DNA of 12,412 nt. Source: an uncultured Lachnospiraceae bacterium. Lineage in GTDB: Bacteria > Bacillota > Clostridia > Lachnospirales > Lachnospiraceae. The stretch is from the NCBI GenBank assembly GCA_910585065.1, contig CAJUCG010000084.1, positions 1-12,412 on the forward strand, written 5' to 3'. Numbering within the stretch: position 1 is the stretch's first letter; each line of letters opens with the position of its first letter. The position numbers were made by a program, and so were the translations under genes. Positions 5,676 to 12,412 of the stretch are shown piece by piece. The notes under the pieces are model-generated. The model was not told the DNA's origin and did no database searches. It was given only the letters and a program-made list of their open reading frames with translations.

Positions 5676-8600
5676 CAAAAGAAAAGGGCATGGCAGCGAA
5701 AACAACAAAAAAAGGGGGGAAATCTGCGGGAAATAAAAAGAGCGCGCAGAAAAGAACGCAGGCTAATCCGTCAAGGAGCGGGACGAAAAACAGGGGGGAG
5801 GCTCGTGAGCCAGAAGAACCATTATCTGCTTCGATGAAAGAAGAAATTGTACTTGCGGTAACGCTCCTTATCTCCGTGCTGTTTTTTCTAAGTTATATCA
5901 ATTTGTGCGGGGCGGTTGGAAAATGGCTGAATACTCTGATATTTGGGATGTTTGGGATCCTTGGTTATCTCTTTCCATTCCTTTTATTTTTGGGCGTAGC
6001 GTTTTTTATCTCCAATCGCAAAAATCGCATTGTAAAACGCAAGCTGCTTTGTTCGGCAGCTTTTTTCCTCTGTTTTTCCGCGCTGATTGAACTGCTCTCG
6101 TCCTATAATTCCGAGCGGACATGGATACAATATTTTACAATGTCAGCGGAGGGGAAAAGCGGGGGCGGCATTTTGGGCGGAACGCTAGTATTTTTGCTCT
6201 GTCCGCTGTTTGATACAGTAGCGACCACGATTATCCTGATTATCTTAATGATTATCTGTTTGATGGTGGTGACGGGCAAGGAATTTTTTGCCTATATTAA
6301 AAGCATTACGAGCGAAGGCGTGCAGGAATATCAGTCTGTGCGGGTGGAGCGGAGAAGACGCGCCAAGGAAGAGGAGGAGATCGCGGAGGAATTTTTGCCG
6401 GGAAGGGATCTGCCGGAGGAATCACAAAGAGACAGAAGAGTGGTGGTATTTCAGAAACCAGGCGGGCAGGAGAGCGAATCGAAGGAGAAGAAAGAGCCTA
6501 TTCGCTTTGTGGATACATTAAAAGAAAGAGGAAAAAAGGGAATGCGCAAACCTCCTTCTGTGGAGGAACCGTTAGAGAAATCACAGCCGCCTTCAAAAGA
6601 AACGTGGGAAAACCCAGATAGAATGCAGGAAACTCCAAAAGATTTAGAGAACACTACTTTTGAGGAGTTTGTGCAGGAACCCTTGCAGGATACTTCTTCC
6701 ACTTTGGCAATACAGGAAGCAGAGGTTCCCGCTTTCGAAAAAGAAGAAGTCCTGCCTTTTTACCAGGAGGAGTTAAAGCGGAAATTTGGGGAGGAATTAG
6801 AAGATACTGCTGCCGAGAGAGTATTCTATGACGTAAATATTTCGGAGTGCGGGGCATCAGTCAAAGAAAATGATGGAACGCTGATACGCAAGGACTGGTA
6901 CGGGGATGAGGAGCCGTTAATTCCAAAGCGGGCAAGTGCAAATCCTGTGGACGAACCACAGGAAAAGCAGGGAAGCGCAGTGAAAAAAGTGCAGGAGAAT
7001 ATTCAAAAAGAGGCGGCAAAAGAATCTGCGCAGGAATTTATCAGTGCGGATATGATTTTTGCCAAGGCGGGAATTGACCCTCTTATTTCTGTGGATACCA
7101 TAAATGCAGAAAAAAAGAAGGATGTACCATCGTTTTCGGCACTGCAAAACAAGGCGGATATCCGCAATTTTTGGCCCGATATGTCCGTCCAGGGAGAAAG
7201 AGCCAGAGCATCTTCGGGAATTCGAATTTCTGCCGTATCGGATCTCCCAGTTCAAAATCCGGAAGAAAAGCAGGATTATTTTACAGAAATTTCCAATTTT
7301 TCTGCACGAGATCAGAAATTAAAGAAAGAGTCTAATTTCTCCGCTACGGAACAAGGGTTAGAGGAAGAGTCTAATTTCTTCGTGCCAGATCGCGAATTAG
7401 AAAAAACTTCCGGTTCTTCCATCTTGGAACAGGAACTGGAGGAAGTTTCCAGTTTTTCTGCACGGGATCGGGAGTTGGAAGAAACATCAGATCTCTTTGC
7501 TTTAGCTCAGGGAAAAAGGGAAACTTTCGCCCCTCGTTCGCAGGGTGGTGCGGCTGCTTTGGATATCCCGGTGGATCCGCTCTCTTATTTACCTCCTGCA
7601 CCTGAGAAAAAATATGAATTTCCACCGATTGAACTTTTGGCTGAGCCTGTGCAGGGCAAGGGCGCGAATGAGCAGGAGCTAAAGGAGACAGCGGCAAAAC
7701 TTGAGAGTACTCTGCAAAGCTTTGGGGTGCGCGTAAAGGTAAATAAATTTAGTTATGGACCATCGGTGACACAGTATGAACTGCTGCCAGAACAGGGGGT
7801 GAAAGTAAACCAGATCACCAAACTTTCCGACGATATCAAATTAAATCTTGCGGTGACAGATATTCGAATTGAAGCACCGATTCCGGGCAAGGCAGCAGTT
7901 GGCATTGAGGTGCCAAACAAGGAGAATTCCCCGGTGATTTTGCGCGAACTTTTAGAAAGTCCGGAGTTTAAAAGACATAAATCAGAACTGGCTTTTGCCG
8001 TCGGAAAAAATATCAGCGGGCAGATTGTGGTATCGGATATTGCTAAAATGCCGCATATGCTGATTGCGGGCGCGACTGGGTCGGGAAAATCCGTCTGTAT
8101 CAATACGATTATTATGAGTATTCTCTACAAGGCGGACCCGAAGGATGTCAAGCTGATTATGGTAGATCCAAAGGTGGTGGAGTTAAGTGTGTACAACGGA
8201 ATTCCGCACCTGTTAATCCCAGTTGTAACCGACCCGAAAAAGGCAAGTGCCGCGCTTTCTTGGGCAGTGGCGGAGATGACGGATCGCTACCGGAAATTTG
8301 CGGCACTCTCCGTGCGCGACCTGGCGGGCTACAATGCGAAAGTGGATGGGTTTAAAGAGCCTGACCCATCATTCCCGCGCCTGCCAAAAATTGTAATTAT
8401 CGTGGACGAGCTGGCGGATCTGATGATGGTTGCCGCTGCGAATGAGGTGGAGGAGGCCATCTGCCGCCTTGCGCAGATGGCGAGAGCTGCCGGATTACAT
8501 CTGATCATTGCGACACAGCGTCCATCCGTCAATGTTATTACTGGCGTGATTAAGGCAAATGTGCCGTCGCGCGTCGCGTTTGCGGTGACTTCTGCTGTGG

Positions 8601-9070
8601 ACTCTAGAACAATTCTTGATGGCGTGGGCGCGGAGCGGCTGCTCGGCAAGGGGGATATGCTCTTTTTCCCGTCCGGCTACCCAAAACCGGTGCGCATTCA
8701 AGGGGCATTTGTCTCCGATTCGGAAGTCAGCAAGGTAGTTGATTTCTTAAAGGAACAAGCGCAGGGGATGACAGATTACAATGAGGAAATAAATCAAAAG
8801 ATTATGAGGTCGGGAGGGGAGGGAGGCAGCATATCCGGCACGGACGGAAACGACGATTATTTTGTGGAGGCGGGAAGATTTATTATCGAGAAGCAGAAAG
8901 CTTCGATCGGTATGCTGCAAAGAGTTTATAAGATCGGTTTTAACCGCGCCGCTCGGATTATGGATCAATTGACTGCGGCGGGCGTAGTCGGTCCGGAGGA
9001 AGGGACAAAACCGAGAAAGATATTGATGACGCAGACGGAATTCGACGAGTATCTTGGGAGGAATTTATGA
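5657..9070 (+). CDS. ftsK: FtsK/SpoIIIE family DNA translocase
   Basis: An 1137-residue membrane-anchored hexameric DNA pump that moves chromosome ends across the closing septum at division or sporulation. In order: a Lys-rich cytoplasmic tail (1-55); a membrane domain with hydrophobic segments at about 62-85, 92-118, 128-148 and 171-206; a long Glu/Lys/Pro-rich linker (about 225-650); the motor (about 653-1035); and a winged-helix gamma domain (about 1070-1137, with KIGFNRAARIMDQL) that reads orientation sequences. Walker A is GATGSGKS (805-812), and Walker B is IVIIVDELADL with D917 and E918. IATQRPSVNVITGVIKAN is the usual conserved segment. The protein is much longer than B. subtilis SpoIIIE because of the linker, which carries six tandem 13-residue repeats (546-623). 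The SD AAAGGAAG (5641-5648) lies 8 bases before the ATG, and an in-frame stop at 5639 excludes earlier starts. The stop overlaps the regulator's start (ATGA). Whether it acts as FtsK, SpoIIIE or both cannot be told here. Confidence 0.97.
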   Translation: MADRKMTKEKGMAAKTTKKGGKSAGNKKSAQKRTQANPSRSGTKNRGEAREPEEPLSASMKEEIVLAVTLLISVLFFLSYINLCGAVGKWLNTLIFGMFGILGYLFPFLLFLGVAFFISNRKNRIVKRKLLCSAAFFLCFSALIELLSSYNSERTWIQYFTMSAEGKSGGGILGGTLVFLLCPLFDTVATTIILIILMIICLMVVTGKEFFAYIKSITSEGVQEYQSVRVERRRRAKEEEEIAEEFLPGRDLPEESQRDRRVVVFQKPGGQESESKEKKEPIRFVDTLKERGKKGMRKPPSVEEPLEKSQPPSKETWENPDRMQETPKDLENTTFEEFVQEPLQDTSSTLAIQEAEVPAFEKEEVLPFYQEELKRKFGEELEDTAAERVFYDVNISECGASVKENDGTLIRKDWYGDEEPLIPKRASANPVDEPQEKQGSAVKKVQENIQKEAAKESAQEFISADMIFAKAGIDPLISVDTINAEKKKDVPSFSALQNKADIRNFWPDMSVQGERARASSGIRISAVSDLPVQNPEEKQDYFTEISNFSARDQKLKKESNFSATEQGLEEESNFFVPDRELEKTSGSSILEQELEEVSSFSARDRELEETSDLFALAQGKRETFAPRSQGGAAALDIPVDPLSYLPPAPEKKYEFPPIELLAEPVQGKGANEQELKETAAKLESTLQSFGVRVKVNKFSYGPSVTQYELLPEQGVKVNQITKLSDDIKLNLAVTDIRIEAPIPGKAAVGIEVPNKENSPVILRELLESPEFKRHKSELAFAVGKNISGQIVVSDIAKMPHMLIAGATGSGKSVCINTIIMSILYKADPKDVKLIMVDPKVVELSVYNGIPHLLIPVVTDPKKASAALSWAVAEMTDRYRKFAALSVRDLAGYNAKVDGFKEPDPSFPRLPKIVIIVDELADLMMVAAANEVEEAICRLAQMARAAGLHLIIATQRPSVNVITGVIKANVPSRVAFAVTSAVDSRTILDGVGAERLLGKGDMLFFPSGYPKPVRIQGAFVSDSEVSKVVDFLKEQAQGMTDYNEEINQKIMRSGGEGGSISGTDGNDDYFVEAGRFIIEKQKASIGMLQRVYKIGFNRAARIMDQLTAAGVVGPEEGTKPRKILMTQTEFDEYLGRNL
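7292..7525 (+). repeat. Six tandem 39-bp repeats in the FtsK linker
   Basis: Six consecutive 13-codon units start at 7292, 7331, 7370, 7409, 7448 and 7487. They encode SNFSARDQKLKKE, SNFSATEQGLEEE, SNFFVPDRELEKT, SGSSILEQELEEV, SSFSARDRELEET and SDLFALAQGKRET. The consensus is about S-N-F-S-A-R-D-x-E-L-E-E-x. Units 1 and 5 are nearly identical over their first 22 bases, which suggests expansion by duplication; unit 6 is the most decayed. Confidence 0.9.
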
Positions 9071-9978
9071 AACATTTTAAATCCATGAGGGAAGCAGAAG
9101 ATGTTTTTAAGGCCCTTGGCGCACCGATGCGAGTAAAGATTATGGAGCTTTTGTACGAGGAGGGCGACCTGAAATTTGACGATATCTCAAAACGGCTTAA
9201 TATTACGAACAGTGCAGTTTCCATGCATATAGACAGGCTGGTTTCCGCGGGGCTTGTCCACGTAAAAACCATGCCCGGACTGCGGGGGGTGTGCAAGATC
9301 TGCAAGCCCTGCTATGACGCGCTGATGGTGGATATGCGCCCGCAGAAGCCAAAACAAAATTTTTATCAGGACGATGTCCCTGTCGGTGCCTATCACGAGT
9401 GCGCCGTAACCCCGACCTGCGGACTTGCTACCACAAAACAGATTATCGGGGAATTTGATGTCCCGAAATATTTTATGTTCCCGGATCACTACGATGCGGG
9501 AGTATTCTGGATTGGCACAGGGTATATTTTATATCATCTGCCGAACCGGTTAAAGGCGGGGGAGCGTTTAGTAGAACTGACCATTTCCATGGAACTTTCC
9601 TCGGAGTATCCGGGGTATAATGAAGATTTTCCCTCCGATATCTACTTTGAGGTGGCTGGCGTACCCGTCGGCAAATGGATAAGCCCCGGCGATTATGGAA
9701 ACCGCAGAGGGCATTATACACCTGCCTGGTGGCCAAAGGTATGTAATCAGTACGGGCTGCTAAAAACCCTCTCCATCACGGGGGAGGGCACGTTTATCGA
9801 CGGCGGTTCCCGCATCAGCGATATCACAGTACAGGATTTAAAGATCGATTACTCTACGGAGCTTACCCTTAAGATTTCAGTGCCTAAGGATACAAAGAAC
9901 TGCGGGGGATTGACCATTTTCGGAAAGGGATTTGGCGACTATGACCAGGGGATTGTCTGCACGGAGTATTTTGAATGA
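9067..9978 (+). CDS. ArsR-like winged-helix transcriptional regulator with a large C-terminal domain
   Basis: A 303-residue protein. Residues 8-75 form an ArsR-type winged helix: FKALGAPMRVKIMELLYEEG (14-33) followed by FDDISKRLNITNSAVSMHIDRLVSAGLVH (37-65), with the recognition helix near 47-60. A cysteine cluster, C76-x2-C79-x2-C82, comes directly after the wing, and C112 and C118 follow. These could bind metal or sense redox state, but this is inference. Residues about 125-303 look like a beta-rich domain (many alternating strands, Trp/Tyr/Gly-rich, WISPGDYGNRRGHYTPAWWP) whose fold and ligand I cannot name. It resembles larger predicted ArsR-like regulators of clostridia rather than the ~100-residue metal sensors. 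The SD GGGAGGA (9056-9062) lies 4 bases before the ATG. The start overlaps the ftsK stop by 4 bases and the end overlaps the phosphodiesterase start by 4 bases, so all three are probably translated in a coupled way. No promoter or operator is visible directly upstream. Confidence 0.85.
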   Translation: MKHFKSMREAEDVFKALGAPMRVKIMELLYEEGDLKFDDISKRLNITNSAVSMHIDRLVSAGLVHVKTMPGLRGVCKICKPCYDALMVDMRPQKPKQNFYQDDVPVGAYHECAVTPTCGLATTKQIIGEFDVPKYFMFPDHYDAGVFWIGTGYILYHLPNRLKAGERLVELTISMELSSEYPGYNEDFPSDIYFEVAGVPVGKWISPGDYGNRRGHYTPAWWPKVCNQYGLLKTLSITGEGTFIDGGSRISDITVQDLKIDYSTELTLKISVPKDTKNCGGLTIFGKGFGDYDQGIVCTEYFE

Positions 9979-11828
9979 AACTGAATAATCTCCGGGCACT
10001 GTTTCTTTTTGAGCTGCTTTGCAAAGCAACCTTTACCATGGTCTTCTACCCGCTTTGCAAGGCGGCATTCCGCCTTCTGCTTTGGGTGACGGGCTACAGT
10101 TATCTAACACTTGAAAATCTGCCCCGTTTTATGAGGCATCCCGCCACGATCGCGGTTCTTTTTCTTATCCTTTTGGCGGGTGCGCTTTTTTATCTTGTCG
10201 AGACTACCTCCCTGATTGTTTTTTATCAGGGATTTGTAAAAGAAAAGAAGATCAGTATCGTCCAGATTCTCTTTCCAGGGTTTTTAATGACGGGGGAACT
10301 TTTGCGGCAGAAAAAGCGCGGACTGGTTCTTTTGTTTTCCCTGTTAAACGCCCTGGTTACGCTTTCGCCGATGCTAATTATCTTTGCTATCCAGTTAAAG
10401 GTGCCGGCTTACATTGCCAAAACCGTGACCGGAGACCTTTATGGGGCAGCCAGTGTTGTGATTTTTTTGCTATTCTGCCTTCTCGTCAACTTTTTCGGAG
10501 TTTACTCGCTGTATTACTGTGTACTTGGCGGGTATGATTTCATAAAGAGTTTTCGAAAAAGCGCGCGGTTAGTATGGCGGAGAAAATATCAGTTTCTCTT
10601 TTGCCTGCTCGGCGTAAACCTCTTGCTTTTCCTGTTTTATGTCCTGCTGTATATTGGAGTGCTGACGCTTGTCTGCTATATAATTTACCGCACCAAGAGC
10701 GAACAGGTACTGATGGCGGCAATGTTAACTGCCTATGATGAAGTGATGGTTTATATGGGAGTCTTTATCACTGTAACCATGCAGATTGTCAATTATGGAG
10801 TACTTGCCCGGATGTTTTCCGCTTATGGGATGGCAGGGAAAGAGGGATATTCTGAGCCGAACCGCATCGAAAAAATGCAGGAGCAGATCATCTATGAGGA
10901 TGCGGTTCGCGAGATGGAATTTGAAGATAGGATGCCAAAAAAACTTCACAGCCGCTATACGCAGTTAACTGCTGCCGCGGTGGTGGCGGTGATCTTTGTC
11001 AACCTGTATATGATTGGGGATGCGTTTCGCAATGGCTCGCTCACCGATCGCGAAACGCTTTTTGGCACATATATTACGGCTCATCGCGGCTCCTCAAACG
11101 CCGCGCCGGAAAATACACTTGAGGCGTTGGAACAGGCTATTTCTGATCTGGCGGATTTCGCGGAAATTGATGTGCAGGAGACAAAGGATGGCGTAGTAAT
11201 TTTAATGCATGATGTAAGTCTTCAGCGCACGACCGGTGTGCGGGCACAGGTTGGGGAACTTACCTATGCGCAGACTAGGGAATTAGATGCGGGGGGATGG
11301 TTCTCCAAAGAGTTTATAGGTGTGCGCGTGCCAACTCTTGAGGAGGCACTTTTGCTGTGCAAAGGCAAAATCAATTTAAATATTGAGTTGAAAGCGGCGA
11401 GATCTTCCGTGGCAAATGAGAGTTTGATACAGAAAGTTTTGCAGTTGATTGATCTCTATGATATGCAGGATCAGTGCGTGATTAGCTGCACCGACCCAGT
11501 AATGCTGGCACGGGTGAAGGAAAAAAATTCCAATATAAAGACGGGCTATATTCTCTCCTTTGCCTACGGAATGTTCTATCAGGTGGACTATATTGATTTT
11601 TTCAGCATGAAATCCAGTTTTGTAAATGAGAGTACAGTAAAAACGCTGCACAGTCTTGGCAAGGAAGTCCATGCCTGGACGGTAAATTCCCGTATGGAGA
11701 TGGAGCGTGTGAAACAGCTTGGCGTGGACAATATTATTACGGATAACCCCGTCCTTGTGCGGGAGGTAGTCTACGAGGAACATATGCGGATAGGATTTTT
11801 TAAATTGCTTGGCATTATTGGACATTAG
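9975..11828 (+). CDS. Membrane-anchored glycerophosphodiester phosphodiesterase
   Basis: A 617-residue two-part protein. The first ~350 residues are a polytopic membrane domain with hydrophobic segments at about 8-38, 57-83, 116-145, 156-185, 208-238, 255-280 and 330-348, resembling the membrane domain found in clostridial and lactobacillar GDPD proteins. The C-terminal ~250 residues are a GDPD TIM-barrel: ITAHRG (367-372, H370 and R371), APENT (377-381), EIDVQETKDG (397-406, E397 and D399), MHD (411-413, H412) and NIELKA (469-474, E471 and K473). VHAWTVN (565-571) is also typical. All catalytic residues are present. The expected reaction is hydrolysis of glycerophosphodiesters to an alcohol and glycerol-3-phosphate; substrates could be deacylated phospholipids or teichoic-acid-type polymers, and the side of the membrane is uncertain. 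The SD GGAG (9963-9966) lies 8 bases before the ATG, which overlaps the regulator's TGA. No clear terminator follows. Confidence 0.93.
   Translation: MKLNNLRALFLFELLCKATFTMVFYPLCKAAFRLLLWVTGYSYLTLENLPRFMRHPATIAVLFLILLAGALFYLVETTSLIVFYQGFVKEKKISIVQILFPGFLMTGELLRQKKRGLVLLFSLLNALVTLSPMLIIFAIQLKVPAYIAKTVTGDLYGAASVVIFLLFCLLVNFFGVYSLYYCVLGGYDFIKSFRKSARLVWRRKYQFLFCLLGVNLLLFLFYVLLYIGVLTLVCYIIYRTKSEQVLMAAMLTAYDEVMVYMGVFITVTMQIVNYGVLARMFSAYGMAGKEGYSEPNRIEKMQEQIIYEDAVREMEFEDRMPKKLHSRYTQLTAAAVVAVIFVNLYMIGDAFRNGSLTDRETLFGTYITAHRGSSNAAPENTLEALEQAISDLADFAEIDVQETKDGVVILMHDVSLQRTTGVRAQVGELTYAQTRELDAGGWFSKEFIGVRVPTLEEALLLCKGKINLNIELKAARSSVANESLIQKVLQLIDLYDMQDQCVISCTDPVMLARVKEKNSNIKTGYILSFAYGMFYQVDYIDFFSMKSSFVNESTVKTLHSLGKEVHAWTVNSRMEMERVKQLGVDNIITDNPVLVREVVYEEHMRIGFFKLLGIIGH
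10015..10063. repeat. Palindrome cluster at the start of the phosphodiesterase gene
   Basis: A perfect 14-bp palindrome, TGCTTTGCAAAGCA (10015-10028), an 8-bp palindrome ACCATGGT (10035-10042) and a near copy of the first, GCTTTGCAAGGC (10052-10063), lie within 49 bases. The two GCTTTGCAA copies are 36 bases apart and encode the repeated residues LCKAxF. They could be binding sites for the adjacent regulator or a by-product of the coding repeat. Confidence 0.45.
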
Positions 11829-11892
11829 TCATCCAATCGGGCAGCAGCTTTCTATTCGCACCCTGTACATAAAAAGAAAGAGGGAGAAGTTT

Positions 11893-12412
11893 ATGGTACA
11901 TGATTATCTGCCGATCTGCAAAGAAGATCTTAAAAAGCGGGGCTGGGAGCAATGTGATTTCGTCTATGTAATCGGCGATGCCTATGTGGATCACCCTTCC
12001 TTTGGTCCTGCAATTATTAGCAGGCTCCTAGAGAGCGAGGGGTATAGGGTTGGCATTATCTCACAGCCCGACTGGAAGGATATGGAAAGTATCGCCATCT
12101 TTGGAAGACCGAAGTTTGCGTTTTTGGTCTGCGGCGGAAATATGGACACAATGGTAAATCATTATACTGTGGCAAAAAAACGCCGGGCGATGGATTTTTA
12201 TTCGCCGGGCGGAAAGATGGGGAAGCGTCCCGATCGCGCAACGATTGTCTACTCCAATCTGATCCGCAAAAAATATAGGGACGCGCCGATCATTATCGGG
12301 GGGATTGAGGCCTCGCTGCGCCGCTTAGCACACTATGACTACTGGAGTGATAAGGTCAGACGCTCCATCCTCCTTGATGCGCAGGCGGATATTCTCTCCT
12401 ACGGCATGGGGG
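11893..12412 (+). CDS. YgiQ family radical SAM protein, N-terminal part
   Basis: The gene runs off the right edge, and 173 codons are visible. The sequence is characteristic of the YgiQ family: YVIGDAYVDHPSFGPAIISR near the start, then CGGNMDTMVNHYTVAKKRR, SPGGKMGKRPDRATIVYSN, and IIGGIEASLRRLAHYDYW with the following DKVRRSI. This N-terminal region precedes the radical SAM core; the CxxxCxxC iron-sulfur motif is expected just beyond the window and is not seen here. Family members are large (around 600 residues or more) and their reaction is not well established. The ATG at 11893 is preceded by the SD AGGGAG (11881-11886) with a 6-base gap. It follows the phosphodiesterase by 64 bases with no convincing terminator or promoter, so co-transcription with the ftsK group is possible but unproven. 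Confidence 0.95.
   Translation, partial: MVHDYLPICKEDLKKRGWEQCDFVYVIGDAYVDHPSFGPAIISRLLESEGYRVGIISQPDWKDMESIAIFGRPKFAFLVCGGNMDTMVNHYTVAKKRRAMDFYSPGGKMGKRPDRATIVYSNLIRKKYRDAPIIIGGIEASLRRLAHYDYWSDKVRRSILLDAQADILSYGMG

Noticed and set aside
11376..11825. A 149-codon minus-strand frame inside the phosphodiesterase
   Set aside because: It is the shadow of a GDPD domain with all catalytic motifs on the + strand.
11817..11837. Inverted repeat ATTGGA/TCCAAT around the phosphodiesterase stop as a terminator
   Set aside because: Only 6 bp with low GC and no following T tract, so it is too weak to call.
12181..12211. Direct repeat of CGCCGGGCG (12181-12189 and 12203-12211)
   Set aside because: It lies inside conserved YgiQ coding sequence (RRAMD and SPGG) and is explained by codon choice.

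Overview
The window looks like a chromosomal segment of a Firmicute, most likely a clostridium of the Lachnospiraceae type. The reasons are moderate GC content, strong purine-rich Shine-Dalgarno (SD) sites, sigma-A promoters, a bacitracin-type FtsX permease, a domain-inverted GH3 beta-glucosidase of the kind known from Ruminococcus and Butyrivibrio, and an FtsK/SpoIIIE translocase. This assignment is inference from gene types; no marker gene settles it. All eight confident genes lie on the + strand.

Layout. (1) Bases 1-1121 hold the 3' part of a BceB-type ABC transporter permease. A short hydrophobic reading frame of doubtful status and a clear intrinsic terminator (1205-1232) follow. (2) A near-perfect promoter (1270-1298) drives a GNAT acetyltransferase (1382-1849), whose SD site is unusually far from its ATG and separated from it by a small hairpin. 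(3) A putative promoter at 1844-1871 precedes an 867-residue GH3 glycosidase (1919-4522) in which the usual domain order is reversed. (4) A perfect 11-bp inverted repeat and an extended -10 promoter lie before uppP (4719-5555), the undecaprenyl-diphosphate phosphatase. (5) A tight group follows: ftsK/spoIIIE (5657-9070), an ArsR-like regulator with a large C-terminal domain (9067-9978), and a membrane-anchored glycerophosphodiester phosphodiesterase (9975-11828). Both junctions are ATGA overlaps, so these three are almost certainly one transcript and translationally coupled. (6) The start of a YgiQ-family radical SAM protein (11893 to the window end) lies 64 bases after that group.

Functionally, the segment mixes envelope functions (bacitracin-type permease, UppP lipid-carrier recycling, glycerophosphodiester hydrolysis), chromosome segregation (FtsK), sugar use (GH3) and two generic enzymes (GNAT, YgiQ). 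I do not see a clear defence system, prophage, transposon, CRISPR array or RNA gene. The least explained parts are the regulator's C-terminal domain with its CxxCxxC cluster, the six-copy 13-residue repeat in the FtsK linker, the palindrome cluster at the start of the phosphodiesterase gene, and the leader structures before the acetyltransferase and uppP. No gene-free stretch exceeds 300 bases; the longest, 1122-1381, holds a terminator and a promoter.
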